From contig NZ_JAFBEA010000004.1 in NCBI RefSeq assembly GCF_016908515.1, forward strand, positions 124,001 through 188,000: a stretch of DNA of 64,000 nucleotides, given 5' to 3'. The position numbers and the translations under genes are program-made. Shown here piece by piece: positions 17,159 to 25,611 of this stretch (position 1 is the stretch's first letter; each line of letters opens with the position of its first letter). The notes beneath the pieces were generated by a model. That model saw only the letters and a program-made list of their open reading frames with translations, was not told the DNA's origin and searched no databases. This DNA comes from Virgibacillus halotolerans. GTDB lineage: Bacteria; Bacillota; Bacilli; Bacillales; Amphibacillaceae.

Positions 17159-18196
17159 CTACAGTCTTACGCTCCTACCTGTTTCGCTACTCGCATAAAT
17201 TGCTTCAATAATGCGGCTTACTTCCAGTGCCTGCTCCGGCTTAACTACTAATTCCGCCTGGCCTAAGCAGCTGTCAACGAAATTTTCCGCTTGCAGCAGT
17301 CCTGCTGCTGTTTCATCATGTTCCGCTTTTGCTTCACTCTTTAAAAATGTGCCGTGGCGCGGTTGATAGAGCTCAAATGGGTAAACATTCAAGCCGCCAT
17401 CCACACCGGATATGCTCAAGTGCATCTTGTCTTCCTTAATGTTTGCTGCCCAGGAACATTCCAATAACAGTGATGAACCATCGTCAAACGTAATATAGCC
17501 AGATACATGATCATCCACGTCAAAAGTTTCATGGTCGAACGTTCCCCAATCATTGATTTGGTTGGGCGTTTTACTTAAACGATTATAGGTTGTTCCCATT
17601 ACTTCCACTGGCTTCGGATCGCCAAGCAACCATAGGGACAAGTCGATCAAATGACAGCCATAATCGATTAAGCTACCGCCACCTTGCAATTCTTTGTTGG
17701 TGAACACGCCCCAACCAGGAACTTTCCGCCTACGCAATGCCTGCACTCTCGTAACAAGTGGATCACCAATATCCCCTGCGTTAACGGTATGTTTTGCTAC
17801 TCGCGCTGCATCCGTATGTCGGTAATGATATGCAATCGATAATAGTTTGCCAGATTTCCTTGATGCATCTAACATTGCTTCACATTCTTTAACCGTCATC
17901 GCCATTGGTTTTTCACATAATACATGAACACCTGCTTCAAGTGCAGCCATCGCTATTTCTGCATGGAATTTGTTTGGTGTGCAAATAATCACCGCATCGA
18001 CTTCCGAGAATAATTCGTTGTAATCGGAAAATGCATGCGGAATCCGGTACGTTGCTGCAACTTCCTGTACGCGAACTTCATTGACATCACTTACAGCGGT
18101 AAGTGACACCTTTTCACCTAACTCCAACAATGCGGGGATATGTCTGTTTTGTGCGATTCCTCCAACACCAATAATTCCGATGCTTAACTGATCCAT
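17159..18196 (-). CDS. Gfo/Idh/MocA-family oxidoreductase
   Basis: This 345-aa dehydrogenase has the Rossmann motif IGIIGVGGIAQNRHIPALL, then VHVLCEKPMAMTVKECEAML with the catalytic-type EKP lysine. The C-terminal half contains GGGSLIDYGCHLIDLSLWLLG, where the D-x-x-x-H pair is typical of active sugar dehydrogenases. The start is ATG at 18196, after AAGGA at 7 nt; an upstream in-frame TTG at 18211 has no ribosome site. It follows its paralogue after 4 nt. It probably oxidises a glycoside or sugar with NAD(P), perhaps at C3. Confidence 0.9.
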   Translation of the reverse strand: MDQLSIGIIGVGGIAQNRHIPALLELGEKVSLTAVSDVNEVRVQEVAATYRIPHAFSDYNELFSEVDAVIICTPNKFHAEIAMAALEAGVHVLCEKPMAMTVKECEAMLDASRKSGKLLSIAYHYRHTDAARVAKHTVNAGDIGDPLVTRVQALRRRKVPGWGVFTNKELQGGGSLIDYGCHLIDLSLWLLGDPKPVEVMGTTYNRLSKTPNQINDWGTFDHETFDVDDHVSGYITFDDGSSLLLECSWAANIKEDKMHLSISGVDGGLNVYPFELYQPRHGTFLKSEAKAEHDETAAGLLQAENFVDSCLGQAELVVKPEQALEVSRIIEAIYASSETGRSVRL

Positions 18197-18200
18197 ATTA

Positions 18201-19232
18201 TCATCCTTCAATACTTGTAATTTGTTTCGTCTTGTCTGACTCCATTGCTGCTAGAATAACCTCTAGCGACTTCTTGCCTTCTTCTCCATCAATAAGCGGC
18301 TGTTTATTTTGCAATATACTCTCTACAAAGTGATCGATCACATGTGTATTCGTCTGTCCCCCATCTTCATTGGATTGAATTTTACCCAGTTCATACTTTA
18401 CTGTTTCACCATTGGTATAATTGACGATCATCCCGTAGGTCGGGTCATCTTCCAATCTGATTATGCCCTTTTCACCATAGATGACCGTGGAATTGTCTTC
18501 TTTCGCATTGTACGCCCAGCTTGCAGCCAACGTCCCGATCACACCGCTTTTCGAACGCAAAATAAATACCGCATTGTCATCCACATCAGTATCATCTTTT
18601 GCACTGGTTTCAATAAAAGCAGCGACATTGGAAAATTCTTCACCTAGCAAATAGCGTAGTAAATCCGCCTTATGTACCCCGAGGTCTCCCATCGCACCAA
18701 TAAAAGCTTCCTCCTTTTTGAAGAACCAGCTTTCTTTCCCTTCGGCACTCCATCCTTCTGGCCCACCATGACCAAAAGCAGTCCGGAAGCTATAAACTTT
18801 TCCTATTTCTCCTTCTGCAATTAGTTTTCTTGCTTTCGTATGCGAGGAGACAAAACGCTGATTATGACCAATCATCAATTTTTTATTATTTTCCGTTGCT
18901 GCTGCAATCATTTGCGCCGCTTCTTCGCGTGAAGTTGCCATCGGTTTTTCACATAAGACATGATTCCCAGCACGTAGCGCCGCAATGGAAACTGGTGCAT
19001 GTAAGTAGTTCGGCAGACAGACACTGACAGCATCTATCTGTTCCGATGCCAGCAATTTTTCGTAACTCGTATATGCTTTCGCATGATATTTTCCTGCCGC
19101 TTCCTTCACTCTTTCCTCCACAATGTCACAAACAGCAACAATCTCTACATTTGGATTATTTTTGTATTCGACTAAATGACGATGCTGGGCAATACTTCCG
19201 CACCCTATCACTGCTACTTTTAACTTTGACAT
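18201..19232 (-). CDS. Gfo/Idh/MocA-family oxidoreductase (ThuB-like)
   Basis: This 343-aa dehydrogenase begins KVAVIGCGSIAQHRHLVEY and has NHVLCEKPMATSREEAAQM and MGDLGVHKADLLRYLLG. AAAGGAGAG precedes ATG at 19232. It is directly downstream of the ThuA-like gene, and ThuA/ThuB pairs oxidise disaccharides to 3-keto derivatives in rhizobia. Whether this protein does the same is inference from gene order and family only. Both dehydrogenases of this cluster keep the Lys and Asp/His residues expected for catalysis. Confidence 0.9.
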   Translation of the reverse strand: MSKLKVAVIGCGSIAQHRHLVEYKNNPNVEIVAVCDIVEERVKEAAGKYHAKAYTSYEKLLASEQIDAVSVCLPNYLHAPVSIAALRAGNHVLCEKPMATSREEAAQMIAAATENNKKLMIGHNQRFVSSHTKARKLIAEGEIGKVYSFRTAFGHGGPEGWSAEGKESWFFKKEEAFIGAMGDLGVHKADLLRYLLGEEFSNVAAFIETSAKDDTDVDDNAVFILRSKSGVIGTLAASWAYNAKEDNSTVIYGEKGIIRLEDDPTYGMIVNYTNGETVKYELGKIQSNEDGGQTNTHVIDHFVESILQNKQPLIDGEEGKKSLEVILAAMESDKTKQITSIEG

Positions 19233-19245
19233 AAGCTTCTCTCCT

Positions 19246-19965
19246 TTACTTTTTCGAAATTTCCTCTAATGGTTTGGCATTGCCATATACAGGTGTTGGC
19301 GTATCAGCATTCGCTGCCCATTTCACGCCATTGCTGATGACTTGCTGTATTTGTTTATGATGATAGGTCGGGTACGTTTCATGACCTGGGCGGAAATAAA
19401 AGATCTTTCCCCTGCCACGTTTGAATGTCGCGCCACTACGGAACACTTCCCCACCTTCAAACCAGCTGACAAAAACCAGTTCATCTGGTGCCGGAATATC
19501 AAAATGCTCCCCGTACATTTCTTCTTTTTCCAGCTCGATATATTCGCCAATGCCTTCCGTGATCGGATGTGTGGGATCCACTACCCATAAACGTTCACGG
19601 TCATCTGCTTCCCGCCATTTCAAATCACAGCCGGTCCCCATCAACTTTTTAAAGACCTTAGAGAAATGCGCAGAATGTAATACGATTAAACCCATTCCAT
19701 CTAGTACACGCTGTTTTACCTTTTCCGCGACCTCGTCTTGTACCTCATCATGTGCTTTGTGGCCCCACCAAACAAGGACATCCGTCTCATTTAGAACAGC
19801 ATCTGTCAGTCCATGCTCCGGTTCGTCCAATGTCGCGGTTTGTGTCTCATACCCTGCCTCTTGTAAAAAGCCGGCAATCGTTTCATGAATACCATCCGGG
19901 TAAATTGCCGATACCTCGGTGTTTTCCAGTTCATGTCTATATTCGTTCCATACGGTTACTTTCAT
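19246..19965 (-). CDS. ThuA-like protein (trehalose utilisation family)
   Basis: This 239-aa protein has a class-I glutamine-amidotransferase-like fold. It starts [25 protein letters not shown], has [18 protein letters not shown], then [21 protein letters not shown] and ends [17 protein letters not shown]. These are the signatures of the ThuA family. In rhizobia ThuA works with a Gfo/Idh dehydrogenase (ThuB) in 3-keto-disaccharide metabolism; its exact chemistry is not settled. ATG at 19965 follows AGGGAGAG. It lies between the ABC permeases and the two dehydrogenases, as in thu-type operons. Confidence 0.88.
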   Translation of the reverse strand: MKVTVWNEYRHELENTEVSAIYPDGIHETIAGFLQEAGYETQTATLDEPEHGLTDAVLNETDVLVWWGHKAHDEVQDEVAEKVKQRVLDGMGLIVLHSAHFSKVFKKLMGTGCDLKWREADDRERLWVVDPTHPITEGIGEYIELEKEEMYGEHFDIPAPDELVFVSWFEGGEVFRSGATFKRGRGKIFYFRPGHETYPTYHHKQIQQVISNGVKWAANADTPTPVYGNAKPLEEISKK

Positions 19966-19993
19966 CGTGATCTCTCCCTATATTTATTTCGAA

Positions 19994-20815
19994 CTATTCC
20001 TTCACAGAACCACTCGTTAATCCGGACACAATCCGACGTTGGAAAATCAGTACAAGAATAACAATTGGAATCGTCACAATGACCGTTGCTGCAGAAATAT
20101 CTCCCCATGGGATAGAAAATTCACTCGTATACATTGAGATTCCCACTGGTACTGTACGCCAACTGTCATTACTATTAATTGTCAGGGCAAATAAATATTC
20201 ATTCCATGCTGCGATAAATACGAGTATTCCTGTCGTAAATACCCCTGGTGCCGCCAAAGGGAAAATAATCTTTCGAAACGTTTGAAACGGGCTGGCGCCA
20301 TCGAGTTTTGCTGATTCTTCCAACTCATACGGAATCTTTTGAAAGAACGTAGCCAAAATCCAAATTGACAATGGTAAACTGATTGTGATATATGGAATAA
20401 CTAAGCCCAAATAGCTGTTGCGCAAACCAAGATCCGTCACGATATTAAACATTGGTGATAATATAGCGACTTGCGGAAACATGGACGAAGCTAGCACAAT
20501 GCCAAGGATTAATCCTTTTCCTTTAATCGGCAGCCTGGTCAGTGCATAGGCTGCAAACGATGCAAATGCGACAGACAAAAGTGTTGTCACAATCGAAACA
20601 ACAAAACTATTCAACATGTAGCGCAACAATGGCCGTTGGGTGAATGCCGCAACATAAGAGTCCAATGTTGGATTTTTGGTAAACCAATTAAAAGAGGAAA
20701 ATATTTCCCCAACAGGTTTAATAGATGTTAAAAACACCCAAATAAACGGAAACATCACCAAAAAGACAAAGATGATCAAAAAGACGTAAAAGCCTATTCC
20801 TGCACGTTTATTCAT
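19994..20815 (-). CDS. ABC sugar importer, permease (MalG type)
   Basis: This 273-aa membrane protein starts MNKRAGIGFYVFLIIFVFLV and carries the EAA loop EESAKLDGASPFQTFRKI. The start is ATG at 20815 with AGGAGG 8 nt upstream; a TTG at 20848 would overlap the previous gene. It works with the adjacent 440-aa permease and the lipoprotein at 22273-23580. No ATPase gene is nearby. Substrate may be a disaccharide or plant glycoside, judged from ThuA and the dehydrogenases downstream. Confidence 0.93.
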   Translation of the reverse strand: MNKRAGIGFYVFLIIFVFLVMFPFIWVFLTSIKPVGEIFSSFNWFTKNPTLDSYVAAFTQRPLLRYMLNSFVVSIVTTLLSVAFASFAAYALTRLPIKGKGLILGIVLASSMFPQVAILSPMFNIVTDLGLRNSYLGLVIPYITISLPLSIWILATFFQKIPYELEESAKLDGASPFQTFRKIIFPLAAPGVFTTGILVFIAAWNEYLFALTINSNDSWRTVPVGISMYTSEFSIPWGDISAATVIVTIPIVILVLIFQRRIVSGLTSGSVKE

Positions 20816-20828
20816 TTTGGTATCCTCC

Positions 20829-22151
20829 TTATTTTGTTCGTCCAGCAAAGAGTTCTGAACCGATTAATTTAACATAGATAAAGCTGATCAAAGCTACACA
20901 TAAAAAGACAATCACAGAAAGTGTGGATCCTTCTCCAAAGTTTTGCTGCGCAAACATTGTTTTATATGCGTAGACAGATATCGATTCTGTTGAATTTGCT
21001 GGTCCGCCGCCAGTTAAGACATAAATAAGATCGAATACACGAAAAGCATCTAGCGTTCTGAATAACAGTGCTACTAAAATAGATGACTTCAGTAGTGGTA
21101 ATGTTATATTAAAAAATTGCTGGAACTTATTGGCGCCGTCAACATCAGATGCTTCATATAAGGATCCTGGTATCGTTTGTAAACCTGCTAAGATTAACAA
21201 CGCCATATATGGCGTTGTTTTCCAGACATCCGCTAGTATGATAGAAAACAGTCCACCATCCCCTGTCGACAAGAGCCAGGAAGAACCCGGTATGATTTTT
21301 AATACATCCAAGTAATGCGCAACAATCCCCGATTGACCATCATATAAAAAGCCCCACATCATCGCTGCTACTGCAGTTGGAACTGCCCAGGGAATCAATA
21401 CAGAAGCCCTGATCAAACCTCTTCCTTTAAATGTCCGATTGATCAATAAGGCGACTAATAAACCGAGAACCAATTCAAAAAAGACAGATATAACAGTGAA
21501 AAAGGTCGTATTTCCCAAGGACTGCCACATTCGTTTATCTTTAAAGTACTTCTTATAATTATCGAATCCAATAAAATTGGATTTAAGGATTGCTTCATTG
21601 GTTGACCCTAGTAAATCAGCAGTTTGTTGAAAATCAGCTTGTGCGTCTTTATCCCCGCTCGATTCAGCAATAGCAACCAAGTCTTGTTCATAAGACGACA
21701 AAGCCTTTCGATAATCTGCCGCAAAGTCATTATCCACTTTCTGATACTTCAGATCTGTATTATTTACAGGCTTATAACGCATTAAAAGCTTGTCGACCTT
21801 ATCGACTTTTTCCTTAACTTGCTTGTCACTGATCAATTCACTATGATGTTTTTCTATCCCATCTTCTATCTCATGAATGGTCTGCTTATCCTGATCACCA
21901 ACTGCAGTATCTGCTAATGCATCAAGCTGGCTTTCTATGAAAAAATAATTATCTACATAGGTTTCTAAATCAATATTGGCATCCATCATTTTTTCGGAAC
22001 GTGTTGGATCATTCAGCCTGTAATCAAACATACTATTCCAGAACGACTGGGCAACAGGCCATAATATAACGACAAAAACCAAAAGAAGCGATGGCAACAC
22101 AAAAGCATATCCTAGTTGTTTTTCATTTAACTGAAACCGGCGCTTTTTCAC
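20829..22151 (-). CDS. ABC sugar importer, permease (MalF type) with large insert
   Basis: At 440 aa this is about 150 aa longer than the other MalF-type permeases in the window. Helix 1 is at 13-35 (YAFVLPSLLLVFVVILWPVA). Residues about 50-190 form a soluble, charged, probably helical insert (EIEDGIEKHHSELISDKQVK and similar). After it the normal family sequence resumes at FIGFDNYKKYFKDKRMWQSL. The EAA loop is YEASDVDGANKFQQFFNIT. The insert would face outside, between helices 1 and 2. The start is GTG at 22151 after AGGAGG. Bacillus MdxF-type permeases are also enlarged, so this is uncommon, not unique. Confidence 0.92.
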   Translation of the reverse strand: MKKRRFQLNEKQLGYAFVLPSLLLVFVVILWPVAQSFWNSMFDYRLNDPTRSEKMMDANIDLETYVDNYFFIESQLDALADTAVGDQDKQTIHEIEDGIEKHHSELISDKQVKEKVDKVDKLLMRYKPVNNTDLKYQKVDNDFAADYRKALSSYEQDLVAIAESSGDKDAQADFQQTADLLGSTNEAILKSNFIGFDNYKKYFKDKRMWQSLGNTTFFTVISVFFELVLGLLVALLINRTFKGRGLIRASVLIPWAVPTAVAAMMWGFLYDGQSGIVAHYLDVLKIIPGSSWLLSTGDGGLFSIILADVWKTTPYMALLILAGLQTIPGSLYEASDVDGANKFQQFFNITLPLLKSSILVALLFRTLDAFRVFDLIYVLTGGGPANSTESISVYAYKTMFAQQNFGEGSTLSVIVFLCVALISFIYVKLIGSELFAGRTK

Positions 22152-22218
22152 GGATGGTCCTCCTTTTACTAGTCTCGTAGTTTTAGAGCCCTATCATAAC
22201 GAAAGGGATGAAAGGAAA

Positions 22219-22250
22219 GTGCAAGATGAGCAACTCCCCTCAACTTGCAC
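22219..22250 (-). other. intercistronic hairpin between binding protein and permeases
   Basis: GTGCAAG (22219-22225) pairs with CTTGCAC (22244-22250), and a few more pairs extend the stem inside. It lies 23 nt past the lipoprotein stop codon. It is at the same place as the hairpins at 5158 and 55097. Confidence 0.55.
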
Positions 22251-22272
22251 AATCAATTTCCATAAAATAGAT

Positions 22273-23580
22273 TTAGTCTTCCATTGCATCTTCTATTTTT
22301 GTTTGCATGTTGCCTGCTGCTTCTTCTGCTGTAATATCTCCAGTTAATGCTTTAGAAAGTTCAATTTGCATAATATCTGATATCTCCGGATATATCGGAG
22401 AAACAGGTCTTGGAATTGCATTTTCCAATACTTCTACAAAATCAGGTTCACTAAATGTAACGCCGGCATCTTGTACTTCTTCGTCATCATATAGATCCAC
22501 TAATGTTGGTGCACTTCCACCGTCAACAGCTGTAATCTTTTGCCCTTCAGGTCCGGTCATAAACTTAACAAACTCCCAAGCCTCTTCCGGATGCTCGGAA
22601 TAACGGTTAATCATCGACATCCAGCCACCAAGTGCTGACGCTGAACCATCATCACCAGCTGGAAGCGTCGTAAAACCAACGTTACCAGCTACTTTTGATT
22701 TATCTTCATCATTGGAAGATGCTTGCAGATAAGGCCAATTTCTAGCAAATACTGCATTCCCTTCAATGAATGCTGACTCTGTCTCAATTTCCGTAAAGTT
22801 TAAAATATTACTTGGGACAAAATCGGAACCGACAATTTCCTGCATTTTTTCAATTGCTTTCACTGTTTCCGGACTATCGACAACCACATTTTCATCTTCA
22901 TCTAATACCGCTCCACCATAAGCACCGATATACTCAACCGCATTGGTGATCAGTCCTTCATATTGGGAAGCTTGCATCAAATAGCCAAATTCTGTATCCT
23001 TTTCGCCCTTAAGTTCATCCGCCTGTTCAATCAATTCATCCCATGTTTCTGGTGGATCATCAACAATATCTGTTCTGTAAAATAACACACCAGCATCGGT
23101 GAATTTAGGCATTGCCCATTGTTTCCCTTTAAAATTCCCTGCTTTAACCGTACCCTCGAAATAAGCATCCATATCAATATCATCCGCTTCAATGAAACGG
23201 TCTAAATCCAATGCATAATCTGCCTGGGCAAATTCAGCCGGCCAGATGACATCAGCGTCAAACACATCAATCTCAGCACTCTTCGCGCTGAATGCGGTTA
23301 CATATTGATCATGTTGTTCGCCTGAATCAGAAGGCATCTCCTGAAACTCTATTTTAATGTTCGGGTGTTCTTTTTCAAATGCCTCCGCTAGTACTTCCGT
23401 TGCACCGGTCGTATCCACACCACGTGCATAAGTAAGGGTAACTTGTTCATCTGAATTTGAATCCGAATCGTCACTCTCTTTATCATTACCATCTGCTTCT
23501 GAATCCCCACTACAAGCCGCAAGTATAACTACTAACAAAAGAATCCAGAACCCGCCAAACAACTTTTTCTTGACCTTCAT
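22273..23580 (-). CDS. ABC sugar importer, substrate-binding lipoprotein
   Basis: This 435-aa protein has a lipoprotein signal (FWILLLVVILAACSGDSE) followed by an acidic linker and a family-1 solute-binding domain, with AMPKFTDAGVLFYRTDIV and GPEGQKITAVDGGSAPT. The start is ATG at 23580 after GGGGAGGAATTAAT, not a more distant in-frame codon at 23652 that lies in the promoter. Its promoter is TTGTAT (23664-23669), 17 nt, TATAAT (23641-23646), with a perfect LacI-type palindrome just downstream. It is the first gene after the LacI/SDR pair. Confidence 0.93.
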   Translation of the reverse strand: MKVKKKLFGGFWILLLVVILAACSGDSEADGNDKESDDSDSNSDEQVTLTYARGVDTTGATEVLAEAFEKEHPNIKIEFQEMPSDSGEQHDQYVTAFSAKSAEIDVFDADVIWPAEFAQADYALDLDRFIEADDIDMDAYFEGTVKAGNFKGKQWAMPKFTDAGVLFYRTDIVDDPPETWDELIEQADELKGEKDTEFGYLMQASQYEGLITNAVEYIGAYGGAVLDEDENVVVDSPETVKAIEKMQEIVGSDFVPSNILNFTEIETESAFIEGNAVFARNWPYLQASSNDEDKSKVAGNVGFTTLPAGDDGSASALGGWMSMINRYSEHPEEAWEFVKFMTGPEGQKITAVDGGSAPTLVDLYDDEEVQDAGVTFSEPDFVEVLENAIPRPVSPIYPEISDIMQIELSKALTGDITAEEAAGNMQTKIEDAMED

Positions 23581-23620
23581 ATTAATTCCTCCCCAAATAG
23601 TAGATGATGTAATCGTTTTC

Positions 23621-23634
23621 TGTAATCGATTACA
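23621..23634. promoter_or_regulatory. LacI-type operator
   Basis: TGTAATCGATTACA is a perfect 14-bp palindrome with the central CG of LacI/GalR operators. A weaker copy TGTAATCGTTTTCT (23608-23621) abuts it. It begins 6 bp downstream of the -10 box of the lipoprotein gene, where repressor binding would block initiation. The matching site is at 25467. Confidence 0.75.
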
Positions 23635-23640
23635 ATTATG

Positions 23641-23669
23641 ATTATAATACATTTACTTTTTAAATACAA
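23641..23669 (-). promoter_or_regulatory. sigma-A promoter of the binding-protein operon
   Basis: On the minus strand TTGTAT (23664-23669) and TATAAT (23641-23646) are separated by exactly 17 nt. It sits between the SDR stop codon and the lipoprotein gene. Confidence 0.7.
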
Positions 23670-23685
23670 TCTCTATTATTAATTT

Positions 23686-24444
23686 TTACTTTCTTAAAAA
23701 TCCCCCTTCTGAATTTATCACCTGTCCTGTAACCCATCCCGCCTTGTCACTAGCAAGGAATCCAATCAATTTGGCTGCATCACTCGGCAGACCCATTCGC
23801 CCCATTAAAAAGTTTGGCGACAGTTCCTGTTTCACCGCCTCCGACATCCAACCGGTATCAGTTGGGCCCGGATTTACTGCGTTAACAGTTATACCAAGCG
23901 GTGCAAGTTCTGCAGATAGCGAAAGTGTGAAAGCAGCTATCGCCCCTTTCGTTGCGCCATAGGCTAATTCCCCAATCATTGGACCATGCGCCTGGCCGGA
24001 AGTTAGATTGATTATCCTACCGCTTGTTTGACCAATCTGCTTAAACCTTCTAGCAAACGCCACACTAAGCAAAAATGTTGCCCTCATGTTCACAGCATAA
24101 TGACTATCCAAATCCTCGGCAGTTAGCTTTAAATAGCCGTCCCTTGTAGAATAGGCTGCATTATTGATCAGGATGGCTGGTTCACCTAATTGCTTTAAAA
24201 CGGCTTCCAGCAAGTCAATATGTGCATTGGATTGCGATAAATCAACGCGCTCATGCGCACACTGAATACCGAACTCTTGTAGTTCTTTTTGAAAAGTATC
24301 CGGCCAATCCGGCAAAGCTTCCCAATAGGTAAAAAATATATTCACCCCTTCTGCTGCCAGCTCCCTGCACGTTGCTGCACCAATGCCAGCCGCATGACCA
24401 ACACCGGTAACAATTGCAATTTGATCGATAATAAACACCCCCAC
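23686..24444 (-). CDS. short-chain dehydrogenase/reductase (SDR)
   Basis: This 252-aa oxidoreductase has a variant nucleotide motif TGVGHAAGIGAATC, the NNAAYS motif, Ser in NLTSGQAHG and the catalytic YGATKGA. The end GWVTGQVINSEGGFLRK is normal for the family. It should use NAD(P) on a sugar or polyol, or on a keto intermediate of this cluster. The start is uncertain: GTG at 24444 or 24438, with no clear ribosome site for either, and only 8 nt after the LacI gene. Translational coupling to the regulator is likely. Confidence 0.87.
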   Translation of the reverse strand: MGVFIIDQIAIVTGVGHAAGIGAATCRELAAEGVNIFFTYWEALPDWPDTFQKELQEFGIQCAHERVDLSQSNAHIDLLEAVLKQLGEPAILINNAAYSTRDGYLKLTAEDLDSHYAVNMRATFLLSVAFARRFKQIGQTSGRIINLTSGQAHGPMIGELAYGATKGAIAAFTLSLSAELAPLGITVNAVNPGPTDTGWMSEAVKQELSPNFLMGRMGLPSDAAKLIGFLASDKAGWVTGQVINSEGGFLRK

Positions 24445-24452
24445 GAATTATT

Positions 24453-25436
24453 TTATGTTGATTCACGGATAACCAATTCATGATCCAAAATAATACTGTC
24501 TGTTCTTTTGCCGCTAATTTTATTAATCAGCATTTGCGCTGACATACTTCCCATTTGATACATCGGTTGCGCAATCGTTGTTAAAGTTGGATATGTCATA
24601 TTAGAAAAATTGATCTTATCAAACCCGATAACGGCAATATCCTCCGGTACATGCAATCCAGTCGCATTGATTTCCTTTAATGCGCCAATTGCCAGAATAT
24701 CAGACACCGCAAAAACTGCTGTTGGCCGTATATCTTGATTCAGCAAGTTCTTCATCGCTAGTCGTCCACTATCAAATTCTAGGTTATCGGTGGTATACAC
24801 CCAATCCGGATAACTTGATAATCCAGATTCCTTTAATGCTCGCTCGTAGCCTTGTTTTCGTTCGCGCGCATATAAAAACTTTTCATTCGAGTTAATCATC
24901 GCGATCTTCTTATGGCCAATTTTAATGAGATGCTTAACCGCATGATAGGCGGCCAGTTCATTATTGATCGTGACATAAGAGATAATCCCTTCCTCATCAT
25001 ATTCACTGCACTGAACGAGGGGATATTCCTTGGCAATTTCGGTCAGGTTTTTCCGATTTACGGTAGGATCCATTGAAATAATGCCATCAGCCAATTGATT
25101 CCTGATTAAATTAAAGTAAATTGCTTCGCGACTCGGATTCGAATCTGTTTGACACAATAGAATGTTATATCCTTGCTCGATCGCAGTATCTTCAATCCCA
25201 TTAATTATTTCTGTATAAAAAGGGTTAGAAATACTAGGAATCAGTACGATCAGCAATTTACTTTCCGATTTACGTAAATTACGCCCCAGAATACTAGGCT
25301 CGTAGTTTAAATCTTGGATTGCCTCTTCCACTCTAAGTCTCGTCGCTTTGGCTACAATATCGGGATTATTTAAATACCGGGAAACGGTCGCCACCGAGAC
25401 CTTCGCCTTTTGTGCTACTTCCTGGATCGTCGCCAT
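24453..25436 (-). CDS. LacI-family transcriptional repressor
   Basis: This 327-aa regulator has the full LacI helix-turn-helix (ATIQEVAQKAKVSVATVSRY) and hinge (LNYEPSILGRNLR), then a periplasmic-binding-like sensor with IIPSISNPFYTEIINGIED, VAVSDILAIGALKE-like text (AVFAVSDILAIGALKEI) and IAVIGFDKINFSNMTYPTL. It should repress its own promoter and that of the binding-protein operon, because both carry TGTAA(T/A)CGATTACA. The inducer is unknown, presumably the sugar carried by the adjacent importer or a derivative of it. Confidence 0.92.
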   Translation of the reverse strand: MATIQEVAQKAKVSVATVSRYLNNPDIVAKATRLRVEEAIQDLNYEPSILGRNLRKSESKLLIVLIPSISNPFYTEIINGIEDTAIEQGYNILLCQTDSNPSREAIYFNLIRNQLADGIISMDPTVNRKNLTEIAKEYPLVQCSEYDEEGIISYVTINNELAAYHAVKHLIKIGHKKIAMINSNEKFLYARERKQGYERALKESGLSSYPDWVYTTDNLEFDSGRLAMKNLLNQDIRPTAVFAVSDILAIGALKEINATGLHVPEDIAVIGFDKINFSNMTYPTLTTIAQPMYQMGSMSAQMLINKISGKRTDSIILDHELVIREST

Positions 25437-25466
25437 ATCTTCACTTCTTTCTTTCTTTCGTTACAG

Positions 25467-25480
25467 TGTAAACGATTACA
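25467..25480. promoter_or_regulatory. LacI-type operator, autoregulatory
   Basis: TGTAAACGATTACA differs by one base from the perfect palindrome at 23621. It lies 6 bp downstream of the -10 box of the lacI-like gene, the same relative place as at the other site. Confidence 0.72.
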
Positions 25481-25486
25481 TTAATT

Positions 25487-25515
25487 ATGATATAATGCTT
25501 ATTGATAATTGTCAA
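25487..25515 (-). promoter_or_regulatory. sigma-A promoter of the LacI-type gene
   Basis: A consensus -35 TTGACA (minus strand, 25510-25515) is followed by 17 nt and TATCAT (25487-25492). Confidence 0.7.
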
Positions 25516-25570
25516 TATTACTTATGGGATGCGATGAAATTAATATACTTGTTTATAGTTATTAAAGAAA

Positions 25571-25607
25571 TAATGAAGCCCATCATATATACAAATGGGC
25601 TTCATTA
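25571..25607 (-). terminator. terminator of the melA operon
   Basis: TAATGAAGCCCAT (25571-25583) pairs over 13 bp with ATGGGCTTCATTA (25595-25607). It lies 5 nt beyond the melA stop codon and is followed on the minus strand by TTTC. Confidence 0.75.
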
Positions 25608-25611
25608 TATT

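Noticed and set aside
19421-19888. 155-codon plus-strand frame opposite the ThuA-like gene
   Set aside because: It is Ser/Pro/Cys-rich shadow sequence of the thuA codons, without a ribosome site or recognisable domain.
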